A model generated the notes under the pieces. The model ran no database searches. It was not told the DNA's origin and saw only the letters and a list, made by a program, of their open reading frames with translations. A stretch of DNA of 64,000 nt from Bacteroidales bacterium UBA3289 (GTDB lineage: Bacteria; Bacteroidota; Bacteroidia; Bacteroidales; UBA932). The DNA lies in the NCBI GenBank assembly GCA_002361625.1, contig DETL01000008.1, forward strand, positions 24,465 through 88,464, written 5' to 3'. Shown piece after piece: positions 42,640 through 50,982 of this stretch. The position numbers and the translations under genes were made by a program. The first letter of the stretch is position 1, and every line of letters begins with the position of its first letter.

Positions 42640-43666
42640 CATGATGAGAATGAAACATATCCTGAGAAACGCCATCCTCCTGGCCCTGGGCACCGCCCTC
42701 ACGCTCTCCTGTACGAAAGCGGTCGAGGAAGGCGCCAACGTCGCCATCAAGCGTCAGTTCGACGCCTGGCGCGCCATCTACTACCCCAACGCCGTGGAAA
42801 AGGACGGTATCTACATCATCGAAGACAAGGCCGGCAACGGACCCGCCTGGCGGGACGACCTCTCCGTCACGATGCTCCAATACACGATGCGGAACCTGAA
42901 CGGCACCGTCCAGTATAACTCGGACAAGGAATGGGCCAAGCAGCTGGGAACCTATGACGACACCTACTACTACGGGCCCCAGTTCACCCTCACCGGCGAG
43001 CAGATCAGCTACGCCGGCCTGGACGCCATCCTGGACGGCATGCGGGAAGGCGGCGTCCGGACGGCCATCGTCCCGTCCTGGCTCATGACCTACGACCGGT
43101 ACGACACCCTGGATGAGTACCTGAAGCACGAGACCAACACCTCCGCCACCATCTACACCATCGCCCTGCTGGGACAGACGGCCAGCCTCAAGGAGTACGA
43201 ATACACCCAGATGCTGGATTACTGCTCCCGGACCCTGGGGGTGACGGACACCCTTTCCACCGCCGCCGTCTTCTTCAAGTCCTTTACGGAATTCAGCGAG
43301 GAGCCGAAGGAGATGCCCTCGGACACCATCCTGTACATCAACTATACCGGCCGCCGCATCTATGACAACCAGGTCTTCGACACGACCATCGCGGACACGG
43401 CCAAGTTCTACGGCATCTACGATCCCACCCGCAGCTACGCGCCTGTCTCCGTCACCATGGCGGAGAAAGCCTCCGACGTCAAGATGGGTTCATCCACCCT
43501 CGTCAGCGGATTCGGATACGGGCTCAAGAACATGCATGCCGATGAAAGCGCCGCTTTCGTGTTCGGCTATGACCTGGGCTACGGCAGCAGCGGCGGAACC
43601 GACAAGAACATGGTTCCCCCGTACGCAGCCCTGCGGTTCGACGTGGAACTGGTTCCCAACCAGTAG
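42632..43666 (+). CDS. Tandem FKBP-domain lipoprotein
   Basis: A 344-residue lipoprotein (lipobox ALTLSC). Two FKBP-like domains can be traced: residues about 70-150 (ending DAILDGMREGGVRTAIVPS) and about 230-342. The second has LYINYTGRRIYDNQVFDT, GFGYGLKNMHADESAAFVF and PPYAALRFDVELVPNQ, the clearer domain. The first is more divergent. The start is uncertain among ATGs at 42632, 42641 and 42650. It follows the FKBP-like gene with an 8-bp overlap; a MATE gene follows after 3 bp. Confidence 0.83.
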   Translation: MINMMRMKHILRNAILLALGTALTLSCTKAVEEGANVAIKRQFDAWRAIYYPNAVEKDGIYIIEDKAGNGPAWRDDLSVTMLQYTMRNLNGTVQYNSDKEWAKQLGTYDDTYYYGPQFTLTGEQISYAGLDAILDGMREGGVRTAIVPSWLMTYDRYDTLDEYLKHETNTSATIYTIALLGQTASLKEYEYTQMLDYCSRTLGVTDTLSTAAVFFKSFTEFSEEPKEMPSDTILYINYTGRRIYDNQVFDTTIADTAKFYGIYDPTRSYAPVSVTMAEKASDVKMGSSTLVSGFGYGLKNMHADESAAFVFGYDLGYGSSGGTDKNMVPPYAALRFDVELVPNQ

Positions 43667-43669
43667 TCC

Positions 43670-45067
43670 ATGGCCGGCGCAATCCCTACCGAGCTGGGCA
43701 CCAAGCCCATCAACCAGCTCATCCGGCAATACGCGGTCCCCGGCATCATCGCCATGACCGCGTCTTCGCTGTATAATATGGTGGACAGCATCTTCATCGG
43801 CCATATCCCCGAAGTGGGATCGCTTGCCATCTCCGGCCTGGCGGTCACCTTCCCGCTGATGAACATCTCCACGGCGTTCGGCACCCTGGTGGGCGTGGGC
43901 GCCGCGACGATGATCTCCGTCCTCCTGGGCCAGAAGAACTACGAGGTCGCGAACAAGGTCCTTTCCAACGAGGTCACCCTGAACATCCTTACCGGCGTCA
44001 TCTTTACCGTGGTGACGCTCCTCTGGATGGACCCCATCCTGCGCTTTTTCGGCGCCAGCGACAAGACGCTGCCCTACGCCCGGGACTACATGGTCCTCAT
44101 CGCGCTGGGCAATGCGGTCACGCACCTGTACTTCGGTCTGAACAGCGTCATCCGGTCCTCCGGCAATCCGAAGATCGCCATGGGACTGACCCTGTTCACG
44201 GTCATCTCCAACGCCATCCTGGACCCGGTGTTCATCTTCTGGTTCGGGATGGGAATCCAGGGGGCCGCCCTCGCCACCGTCCTGTGCCAGCTCATGGCCC
44301 TCGGCTATACGATGTGGTTCTTCCTGGACCAGAAGAAGTTCCTCCACCTCCCCCGCAGCCGGAAGATCTTCCGGATCGACTGGCGCATCGCCAAGGACTC
44401 CCTCGCCATCGGCATGGGGCCGTTCCTGATGAACCTCGCCAGCTGCATCGTCGTCCTGTTCATCAACCAGCAGCTCGTCAAGTGGGGCGGCGACCTGGCC
44501 CTGGGCGCTTACGGGATCGTGAACCGCATCTCCTTCCTGTTCGTGATGATCATCATGGGCTTCAACCAGGGCATGCAGCCCATCGCCGGCTACAATTTCG
44601 GCGCCCGCCAGTATGCCCGCGTCCGGGAAGTGTATGTCAAGACAGCCGGTTGGGCGACCCTCGTGTGCATCCTGGGATTCATCGTCTCGGAAGCTTTCTC
44701 CGGTCCCACGGTGAGCATCTTCACCAGCGACCCGGCCCTGCACGACCTGGCGTCCAAAGGCCTGAGGATGATGAACCTCGCCTTCCCCATCATCGGGTTC
44801 CAGATGGTCACCACGAACCTGTTCCAATGCCTCGGGATGGTTCGGAAGTCCATCTTCCTCTCCCTCTCGCGCCAGCTGCTGTTCCTCCTCCCCTGCATCT
44901 ACCTCCTGCCGCCCCTGCTGGAATCGGAGGCCGGTGTATGGTACAGTTTCCCGATCTCGGACACCGTGGCGGCCATCGTCACGGGGATCTTCGCCATCGG
45001 CCTGCTTCGTAAACTCGGAAGCCTCCAGGACGGGGCCGACCCGTCCATCCTCGGAAGTCAGATTTAA
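43670..45067 (+). CDS. MATE-family efflux transporter
   Basis: A 465-residue inner-membrane exporter with 12 hydrophobic helices in two similar halves. The family's typical elements are the initial LIRQYAVPGIIAMTASSLYN, GVGAATMISVLLGQ, ISNAILDPVF and GFNQGMQPIAGYNFGA. It is closest to NorM/DinF-like drug/sodium antiporters; substrate unknown. It follows the FKBP genes and precedes the kinase-like gene with short gaps. Confidence 0.93.
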   Translation: MAGAIPTELGTKPINQLIRQYAVPGIIAMTASSLYNMVDSIFIGHIPEVGSLAISGLAVTFPLMNISTAFGTLVGVGAATMISVLLGQKNYEVANKVLSNEVTLNILTGVIFTVVTLLWMDPILRFFGASDKTLPYARDYMVLIALGNAVTHLYFGLNSVIRSSGNPKIAMGLTLFTVISNAILDPVFIFWFGMGIQGAALATVLCQLMALGYTMWFFLDQKKFLHLPRSRKIFRIDWRIAKDSLAIGMGPFLMNLASCIVVLFINQQLVKWGGDLALGAYGIVNRISFLFVMIIMGFNQGMQPIAGYNFGARQYARVREVYVKTAGWATLVCILGFIVSEAFSGPTVSIFTSDPALHDLASKGLRMMNLAFPIIGFQMVTTNLFQCLGMVRKSIFLSLSRQLLFLLPCIYLLPPLLESEAGVWYSFPISDTVAAIVTGIFAIGLLRKLGSLQDGADPSILGSQI

Positions 45068-45072
45068 GAGCC

Positions 45073-45684
45073 ATGAATACCATCATCAACGTAGGAAGAT
45101 CGTTCGGCAGCGGCGGCGGATTCGTCGCCCAGGCCATCGGGCGCAAGCTCGGGATTCCGGTCTATGACAACGAACTTATCTCCAAGGCCGCGGAGGAAAG
45201 CGGTTATTCGAAGAGCGTCTTCGAGGGCGGCGAAAAGCGCCGGAGCCTCTTCTCCATGTCCAGTTTCTTCGCCTCCGGCCGCCTTCCGTTCGGGGAGAGC
45301 AGCGGGTATGTCAACGACGACATGCTCTTCAAGATCCAGAGCGAGGTAATCCGGAACATCGCCGAAAAGGGAAGCGCCATCATCGTGGGCAGGTGTGCGG
45401 ACTATATCCTCCGCGACCTGGACTGCCTGGACGTTTTCATATGCGCCCCCATGGAATACCGGGTCAAACGCCTCATGAAGAACGAAGGCCTGGACCAGGA
45501 CGAGGCCGAGGAACTGATGCGCCGCAAGGACCGCACCCGGGAGGCCTACTATAATTTCTACACCTTCGGTGCCTGGGGCCAGGCCGACAATTACGACCTG
45601 TGCGTGGACAGTTCCATCCTGGGAATCGAAGGCACGGCGGACTTCATCATCGACTTCGGTCACCGGTCCGGGAAGATCAAGTGA
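45073..45684 (+). CDS. Cytidylate-kinase-like protein
   Basis: A 203-residue P-loop protein of the cytidylate kinase-like family. The phosphate loop is GRSFGSGGGFVAQAIGRKLG, an FGSGG variant. An AIIVGRCADYIL segment and a lid region with RRKDRTREAYYNFYT follow. It is commonly found as a stand-alone protein in gut bacteria, separate from true Cmk, and its substrate is not established. It lies 5 bp after the MATE gene. Confidence 0.85.
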   Translation: MNTIINVGRSFGSGGGFVAQAIGRKLGIPVYDNELISKAAEESGYSKSVFEGGEKRRSLFSMSSFFASGRLPFGESSGYVNDDMLFKIQSEVIRNIAEKGSAIIVGRCADYILRDLDCLDVFICAPMEYRVKRLMKNEGLDQDEAEELMRRKDRTREAYYNFYTFGAWGQADNYDLCVDSSILGIEGTADFIIDFGHRSGKIK

Positions 45685-45686
45685 CC

Positions 45687-45724
45687 GTCATTCTGAACGA
45701 AACGAAGTGAAGTCAAGGAATCTC
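45687..45724 (+). repeat. Dispersed-repeat-like sequence overlapping a gene start
   Basis: Begins GTCATTCTGAACGAAACGAA and ends GTCAAGGAATCTC. This closely resembles a short intergenic repeat (GTCATTCTGAGCGAAGCGAA followed by GAATCTC) that I recall from many bacterial genomes. No other copy is seen in this window. It supplies the GTG start codon of the following gene. Confidence 0.55.
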
Positions 45725-46915
45725 ATCATCCTCCTCCTGTTCCTGCCGCTTCTCCTCCACGGCCAGGAGCGTCTCAACGAGCGTCTGACCAACGACCTGT
45801 CCCGCCTGCCCGAGATGGATGCCGTCGTGGACAGTTTCATGAACGTATGGTCGCTGCGGGGCGTCTCCCTTTCCGTCATGCGGAACGACTCCCTCCTGTA
45901 CGCCCGTGGCTACGGCCGGGCTGACGGTTCCCGTCCCATGACCCCGGGGACCCTTCTCCGCATGGCCTCCGTGTCCAAGCTCATCACGGCCGTCGGGATC
46001 ATGAAACTCCAGGAGCGGGGAAAACTGGTGCTGGACACGCCGGTCTTCGGTCCCTTCGGCATCCTGGACGGATATGACCGGTACATCACCGACGACAATT
46101 ATTACCTGATCACGGTGGAGCACCTGCTGCGCCACCAGGCCGGCTTTACGCAGAAAGGCGGCGACCCCATGTTCACGACCGCGACCATGATGCGGGAGAT
46201 GGGCCTGTCCAAGGCGCCTACCCAGGAGCAACTGACCCGGCACCTGCTCCGCCGTCCCCTCGCCTACCTGCCCGGGACCGATCAGGAATACTCCAATTTC
46301 GGATACCTCCTCCTGTCCATGATCATCGAAAAGATCACGGGCGAACCTTACGAACAGTGGATGCGGCGGGAAGTCCTGGAGCCGGCCGGCTGCTACGATT
46401 TCCATATCGCCGGCAATTTCCTGGACGAACGCTTCCCCGGGGAAGCCCGCTACTACATGCACAGGGAAGCGAAACCGACCAACGCTTTCGACGGACGCGG
46501 GCAGGTGGAACGCTGCTATGGGGCCAATGACATCCACGGCCTCTCAGGAGCCGGCGCCTGGATCGGTTCCACACCGGAACTGGCCCGCCTCGTCGCCTCC
46601 ATCGACGGGCTCAAGGACATTCCGGACCAAGTCTCGGAATTCAGCGTCTATCAGATGACGCAGCGTCTTTCGGACGAGATCTTTTCCCTGGGCTGGGTGG
46701 ATTGCACGGACGACGGCGAATGGACACGCACCGGTTCCTTCTCCGGTACGTCCGCCCTCGTAAAAGTCTTTCCCGACCATGAAACCTGGATCCTCATCAC
46801 CAACACGTCCACCTGGAAAGGATCCCGTTTTTCCCGGGATACCGGCGCCCTGTGTAAGAATCTCCGGGCCCGCTTCCAGGACGAACTGCCGGAAAGGGAC
46901 CTGTTCCACGAATGA
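45707..46915 (+). CDS. Exported serine hydrolase (class C beta-lactamase/esterase fold)
   Basis: A 402-residue protein starting with a GTG. The first residues (VKSRN) precede a hydrophobic signal segment LIILLLFLPLLLHGQE. The catalytic Ser88 and Lys91 are in MASVSKLITA (SxxK), and the YxN motif is Tyr195-Ser-Asn197 in QEYSNFGYLLL. This family includes esterases, D-amino peptidases and lactamases; substrate unknown. Upstream in-frame extension would overlap the kinase gene, and the next ATG would remove the signal, so GTG at 45707 is best. Its start lies in a repeat-like sequence. Confidence 0.85.
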   Translation: MKSRNLIILLLFLPLLLHGQERLNERLTNDLSRLPEMDAVVDSFMNVWSLRGVSLSVMRNDSLLYARGYGRADGSRPMTPGTLLRMASVSKLITAVGIMKLQERGKLVLDTPVFGPFGILDGYDRYITDDNYYLITVEHLLRHQAGFTQKGGDPMFTTATMMREMGLSKAPTQEQLTRHLLRRPLAYLPGTDQEYSNFGYLLLSMIIEKITGEPYEQWMRREVLEPAGCYDFHIAGNFLDERFPGEARYYMHREAKPTNAFDGRGQVERCYGANDIHGLSGAGAWIGSTPELARLVASIDGLKDIPDQVSEFSVYQMTQRLSDEIFSLGWVDCTDDGEWTRTGSFSGTSALVKVFPDHETWILITNTSTWKGSRFSRDTGALCKNLRARFQDELPERDLFHE

Positions 46916-46927
46916 GGAACCCCCTCG

Positions 46928-47686
46928 CTATTTCTTGATGGCTCCGATTCTGACGTGACGGTCATCCACGGTCACGGAGGTAAGGGAAATGTCCGCCAGA
47001 TGTTCCTTGAACTGGGGAATGGCGGAAAGGTTGACGACGACCCGGTTCGCGGAGAAGGATTCCACGACGCCCGCGGGAAGCCGGTCCAGGACAAGGGGCG
47101 CGACCAGCTCGGTGGCGACATTCTTCGCCGTGCCGGAATCCAGTTTGAGGACCAGGCGGTCGTCCTTCGCCTCGATAATCCGGAAACTGGCCGAGAGATT
47201 CATCGCCTGCTGGCCCACCACAGGAATATCCACTTTCCCGGCATAGGTCAACGTCATGCGGTCCGGGGCCTGGGTAGTCAAGTTGATGTCCCGACCGCTT
47301 TTGGAACGAAGCAGGCCGGTGATAATCTCCACGGGAACCTCCACGACGGTTTCGGCCGGGACCGGGGCCGGGGTCGGGACTGACTCCGACGAAGGGGCCG
47401 ACTCCGGAAACTGCTCCCGGACCGGTTTTGAAGCGGGATCCGGGACCGGATCCGGCGCCGGCCGTTCGCGTACGACCGGCATCTCATTCCCTTCGACCGC
47501 GACGAACACGGTGTCCCGGACGACGGGAACGGAGGGTTCAGCCCCGGCAACCGGGGCCGATGCTTCCGGCTGACCGGTCTGTTCGGACGGACAGGCCGGT
47601 TTCCGGTGAAAGAAAAGGCTGGCAGCCACAGCGACGGCGATTGCCGCAACCAGCCACCAGCCCCATTTCCGGCGGTGCGAATCCAT
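46928..47686 (-). CDS. Membrane-anchored protein with Pro-rich stalk, unknown function
   Basis: A 252-residue protein: short basic N-terminus, one membrane helix (WWLVAAIAVAVAASLFF), then a Pro/Glu/Ser-rich stalk (about 33-118) with repeated VPDP, PAPVP patterns. A compact C-terminal beta-rich domain follows (about 119-252, including MTLTYAGKVDIPVVG and a later QFKEHLADISLTSVTVDD). The architecture resembles TonB-like or stalked periplasmic proteins, but no TonB domain is present. It is the last gene after ackA and the Ptb-like gene (12 bp gap), whether or not functionally related. I do not recognise the family. Confidence 0.7.
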   Translation of the reverse strand: MDSHRRKWGWWLVAAIAVAVAASLFFHRKPACPSEQTGQPEASAPVAGAEPSVPVVRDTVFVAVEGNEMPVVRERPAPDPVPDPASKPVREQFPESAPSSESVPTPAPVPAETVVEVPVEIITGLLRSKSGRDINLTTQAPDRMTLTYAGKVDIPVVGQQAMNLSASFRIIEAKDDRLVLKLDSGTAKNVATELVAPLVLDRLPAGVVESFSANRVVVNLSAIPQFKEHLADISLTSVTVDDRHVRIGAIKK

Positions 47687-47698
47687 GGATCCGCAGGC

Positions 47699-48604
47699 CT
47701 ATTTCACGCTCATCACCGCAGAGGCGATCGAGTTGAGCTTCACATCCACGGAATCGGCACGGGAAGCCAGGATGCAAGGGACCTTGGTGCCCACGAGGAA
47801 GCCGGCCTGGCGGACGTCCTTGGCCAGCTTGGAGTTGGTCTTCCAGAAGACATTGGCGGACTCGATGTTCGGGAACAGGAGGCAGTCGGCGTCACCGGCG
47901 ACAGGGCTCTTGAGCTTCTTGATCTGGACGGATTCCTCGTCGATGGCGACATCCAGCGCGAGCGGGCCGTCACCGATGGCCTTGATCTGGCCGCGGTCGC
48001 ACATCTTGGCGAGCATGGCGCCCTCGATGCAGGCGGGCATGCTGTCCATCATCTGCTCGGAAGCGGCGATGAAGGCGATCTTCGGCATCGCAATGCCGAA
48101 ACTCTTGGCGACACCCGTCACGAAGCCGGCCATCTTCACCTTCTGGCGGAAGTCCGGAGCGGGGATTACGGCCATGTCGGTGATGAAGATCAGCTTGTGG
48201 TAGTTCGGGTTCTCGATCACGCCCACGTGGCTCAGCAGGCCCTTCGGAGGGAGCAGGCCGCACTCCTTGTTCAGGATGGCGCGGAGGAACTTGTCGGTGG
48301 AGCAGAGGCCCTTCATCAGGACATCGCCCTCGCCGTCATGGACCATGCGGACGGCTTCGGCCACCGCCTTGAGTTCGTCCTTGATGTCCACGATGGTGAA
48401 CTTGGCGATATCGATGCTGCACTCGTCGCAGACCTTGGCGATCATGTCGGAGTCACCCACCAGGGTCACCTGGACAAAGCCCATGTCGGAAGCCAGGGAA
48501 GCGGCCTCGATGGTGTGGGAGTCCACGCCCCAGGCGGCGACCATACGCTTGCAAATACCCTTCGCCTTGAGCTCGGCGAACAAATCGTTGAAATTGGCAA
48601 TCAT
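47699..48604 (-). CDS. Phosphate butyryl/acetyltransferase
   Basis: Converts acyl-CoA plus phosphate to acyl phosphate. The 301-residue protein has the PTA_PTB fold: VAAWGVDSHTIEAA at the start, MKGLCSTDKFLRAIL, ITDMAVIPAPDFRQK and the C-terminal SPVAGDADCLLFPNIESANVF binding element. At 301 residues it fits phosphotransbutyrylase rather than the longer acetate-type Pta. It lies 9 bp after the acyl kinase gene, the classic ptb-buk or pta-ack pairing. Confidence 0.88.
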   Translation of the reverse strand: MIANFNDLFAELKAKGICKRMVAAWGVDSHTIEAASLASDMGFVQVTLVGDSDMIAKVCDECSIDIAKFTIVDIKDELKAVAEAVRMVHDGEGDVLMKGLCSTDKFLRAILNKECGLLPPKGLLSHVGVIENPNYHKLIFITDMAVIPAPDFRQKVKMAGFVTGVAKSFGIAMPKIAFIAASEQMMDSMPACIEGAMLAKMCDRGQIKAIGDGPLALDVAIDEESVQIKKLKSPVAGDADCLLFPNIESANVFWKTNSKLAKDVRQAGFLVGTKVPCILASRADSVDVKLNSIASAVMSVK

Positions 48605-48613
48605 AACTATCTC

Positions 48614-49828
48614 TTAATCTTGGTTATCCAGTACTAAATGCATCGTATCGCGGGCAATCACGAGCTCCTCGTTCGTGCAGATGAGCGCCGCCTTCACCTT
48701 GGAATCCTCCGTGGTGATGATGGCGTCCTCGCCAAAGGCGACGTTGGCTTCGTAGTCCACCTTCAGGCCCAGGTAGGAGAAGTTCTCCAGGACGCGGCGG
48801 CGGAGGCGGGAGTTATGCTCGCCGATGCCGCCGGTGAAGACGATGAGGTCCACGCCGTTCATCGCAGCGACATAGGAGCCGATGTTCTTGATGATATCGT
48901 AGGTGAACTTCTTGAGGGCGAGCTTTGCCTTGGGGTCGCCGCTGTTCGCGCGCTCGTTGAGCTCACGGCAGTCGGAGCTGTACTCGGAAACGCCCAGGAA
49001 GCCGGACTTCCGGTTGAGGATCGTGGACATCTCGTCCGGGGTGACACCCAGCTTGTTCTCCAGGTAGATGACGGCGTTCGCGTCGATGTTGCCCACGCGG
49101 GTGCCCATGATCATGCCCTCCAGCGGGGAGAAGCCCATGGACGTGTCCACGCACTTGCCGTTCTGGATGGCGCAGATGGAACTGCCGGCGCCCAGGTGGC
49201 AGGTGATGATCTTGGAGTTCGCGAGATCCAGTCCGGCGAGCTTCGCGCCCACGCCGGCGACGAACTGGTGGGAAGTTCCGTGCGCGCCGTAACGGCGGAC
49301 CCGGTACTTCTCGTAGTACTGGTAAGGAAGGCCGTACATGTAGGCATAGGCCGGCATCGTCTGATGGAAAGCAGTGTCGAAGGTGACGACCTGCGGGACG
49401 GTCGGGAGAACCTCCTGCATGGCGTGGATGCCCAGCAGGTGCGCCGGATTGTGGAGCGGGGCGAAGTCGCTGCAGAAGGCGATCTTCTCGAGGACGTCGT
49501 CATTCACGAGGACGGAGCCGGAGAAGAAATCGCCGCCCTGGACGATGCGGTGACCCACCGCCTCGATGTCCTCCAGGGACTTCAGGACGCCCGTCTGGGG
49601 ATCCGTCAGGGCTTCCAGGATGAGCTGCATGCCCACTTTGTGGTCCGCAATCGGGATGTCCTTCACGATTTTGTCCCGGCCGGCCGGAGCGTATTGGAGG
49701 ATGCCGGCGGGAAGGCCGATCTTCTCGGCGATACCCTTCGCGATGACGTCGAACACGTCGTCGTTCTTCATGTCCAGCAACTGGTACTTGATGGAAGAAC
49801 TTCCACAATTGATGACAAGGATGATCAT
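48614..49828 (-). CDS. ackA: Acetate kinase (or butyrate kinase-like acyl kinase)
   Basis: Makes ATP from acyl phosphate, 404 residues. Acetokinase motifs: ILVINCGSSSIKYQL at the start, DTAFHQTMPAYAYMYGLP, YGAHGTSHQFV and the C-terminal FTGGIGEHNSRLRRRV. Length and motifs fit AckA; the neighbouring transferase looks butyryl-type, so substrate use may be broad. It has its own -7 box at 49865. The comEC gene is divergent. Confidence 0.93.
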   Translation of the reverse strand: MIILVINCGSSSIKYQLLDMKNDDVFDVIAKGIAEKIGLPAGILQYAPAGRDKIVKDIPIADHKVGMQLILEALTDPQTGVLKSLEDIEAVGHRIVQGGDFFSGSVLVNDDVLEKIAFCSDFAPLHNPAHLLGIHAMQEVLPTVPQVVTFDTAFHQTMPAYAYMYGLPYQYYEKYRVRRYGAHGTSHQFVAGVGAKLAGLDLANSKIITCHLGAGSSICAIQNGKCVDTSMGFSPLEGMIMGTRVGNIDANAVIYLENKLGVTPDEMSTILNRKSGFLGVSEYSSDCRELNERANSGDPKAKLALKKFTYDIIKNIGSYVAAMNGVDLIVFTGGIGEHNSRLRRRVLENFSYLGLKVDYEANVAFGEDAIITTEDSKVKAALICTNEELVIARDTMHLVLDNQD

Positions 49829-49864
49829 ATCGTTAAAATGTTAATATTATTCGGTCAAACCGTG

Positions 49865-49872
49865 CAAAGTTA
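49865..49872 (-). promoter_or_regulatory. -7 box TAACTTTG for ackA
   Basis: Perfect TAnnTTTG match 36 bp before the ackA start. Confidence 0.65.
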
Positions 49873-49885
49873 GCAAATAATTCAG

Positions 49886-49893
49886 TAATTTCG
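49886..49893 (+). promoter_or_regulatory. Possible -7 box TAATTTCG for comEC
   Basis: One mismatch from TAnnTTTG, 18 bp before the comEC ATG, divergent from the ackA promoter. Confidence 0.4.
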
Positions 49894-49911
49894 CATACGA
49901 ATCTGAAGGAA

Positions 49912-50982
49912 ATGGCGGAGCGGGAGAACATAGGGGCGCTGGCAATCCATTTCACGGCCGGCATCGCGGCCGGAGCGCTGCTCCTGCGCCTTCCCGTGGA
50001 CCCGTATTCCCTCTCCGGAGGCCTGTTCCTCCTGCTGGCATCCCTGGTCGCCATCGTCCTGAAAACCCGGCGTACCGCCCTGATTTTCCCCGCGTTCCTC
50101 CTCTGCGGAACCTTCTGTTACCTCACCACGTCCCTAGCCGGGAGCGCCGAAACGACCCTCCTGGAGCGCTGGACGGCCGGGGCCGCCCAAAGGCTGCGCA
50201 GTTACATCGACAGCATTCCCTTCCCTACCGGGACCACGGCACCCCTCCTCAAGGCCTTCCTGACCGGCGACCGGAGCGGTCTTTCCCGCGAAACGGTCCA
50301 AGTGTTCCGGAGCAGCGGAGCGTCCCACCTGCTCGCCCTGTCCGGGCTCCACATGGGTATCCTGTACCTCATCCTTTCAAGGCTTCTCTGGCCGATTGGC
50401 AACAGTTTGGCGGCCAGGCGTTTCCGATACGCCGCCATCCTCCTTGCCGCCGGATTCTTCACGCTGATGACCGGCGCTTCCCCTTCCATCGTCCGGGCCT
50501 TCCTGTTCATCGTCCTGAACGAGACCGCGCGCATGACGGGGCGTACCCGGAATCCCCTCCGCGTCCTGGCATCGGCCCTGCTCATCCAGCTCATCCTCTC
50601 CCCCGGCGTCATCCTGTCCGTGGGTTTCCAGCTTTCCTACCTGGCGATGGCCGGCATCTTCCTGCTGTATCCTCATCTGGAGAAGTGGTACCCCGACGGC
50701 GGGAAATTCGACCCGGTCCGCCGGATCTGGCAGGCCGCCGCCCTGTCCATCTCCTGCCAGGCCTTCACCGGTCCCCTCGCCTGGTACCGGTTCCACACCT
50801 TTCCCACCTATTTCCTCCTGACGAATCTCCTTGCCATGCCCCTGACCTCCCTCCTGATGGGGACGGCCGTTGCGACGATCGCCCTCCGGAGCATCGGACT
50901 GTGCCCCGGCTTCCTGATCCAGGCCACGGATTTCCTGTGCTCCGGCCTGGTATGGATCCTCGGAATTATTGCTTCAATGTGA
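49912..50982 (+). CDS. comEC: ComEC/Rec2-type DNA-uptake channel, membrane part only
   Basis: A 356-residue inner-membrane protein with about nine hydrophobic helices. The Competence domain signature is strong: RSSGASHLLALSGLHMGILY and GASPSIVRAFLFI. Full ComEC proteins have about 700 residues with a C-terminal metallo-beta-lactamase-like nuclease domain; that part is absent here, and no separate hydrolase follows. Whether it still moves single-stranded DNA is uncertain. The end overlaps the convergent apbE by 17 bp. Confidence 0.9.
   Translation: MAERENIGALAIHFTAGIAAGALLLRLPVDPYSLSGGLFLLLASLVAIVLKTRRTALIFPAFLLCGTFCYLTTSLAGSAETTLLERWTAGAAQRLRSYIDSIPFPTGTTAPLLKAFLTGDRSGLSRETVQVFRSSGASHLLALSGLHMGILYLILSRLLWPIGNSLAARRFRYAAILLAAGFFTLMTGASPSIVRAFLFIVLNETARMTGRTRNPLRVLASALLIQLILSPGVILSVGFQLSYLAMAGIFLLYPHLEKWYPDGGKFDPVRRIWQAAALSISCQAFTGPLAWYRFHTFPTYFLLTNLLAMPLTSLLMGTAVATIALRSIGLCPGFLIQATDFLCSGLVWILGIIASM

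Noticed and set aside
46916..46927. Short GAGG/CCTC hairpin after the serine hydrolase
   Set aside because: Only four base pairs with no clear T run; not enough to call a terminator.
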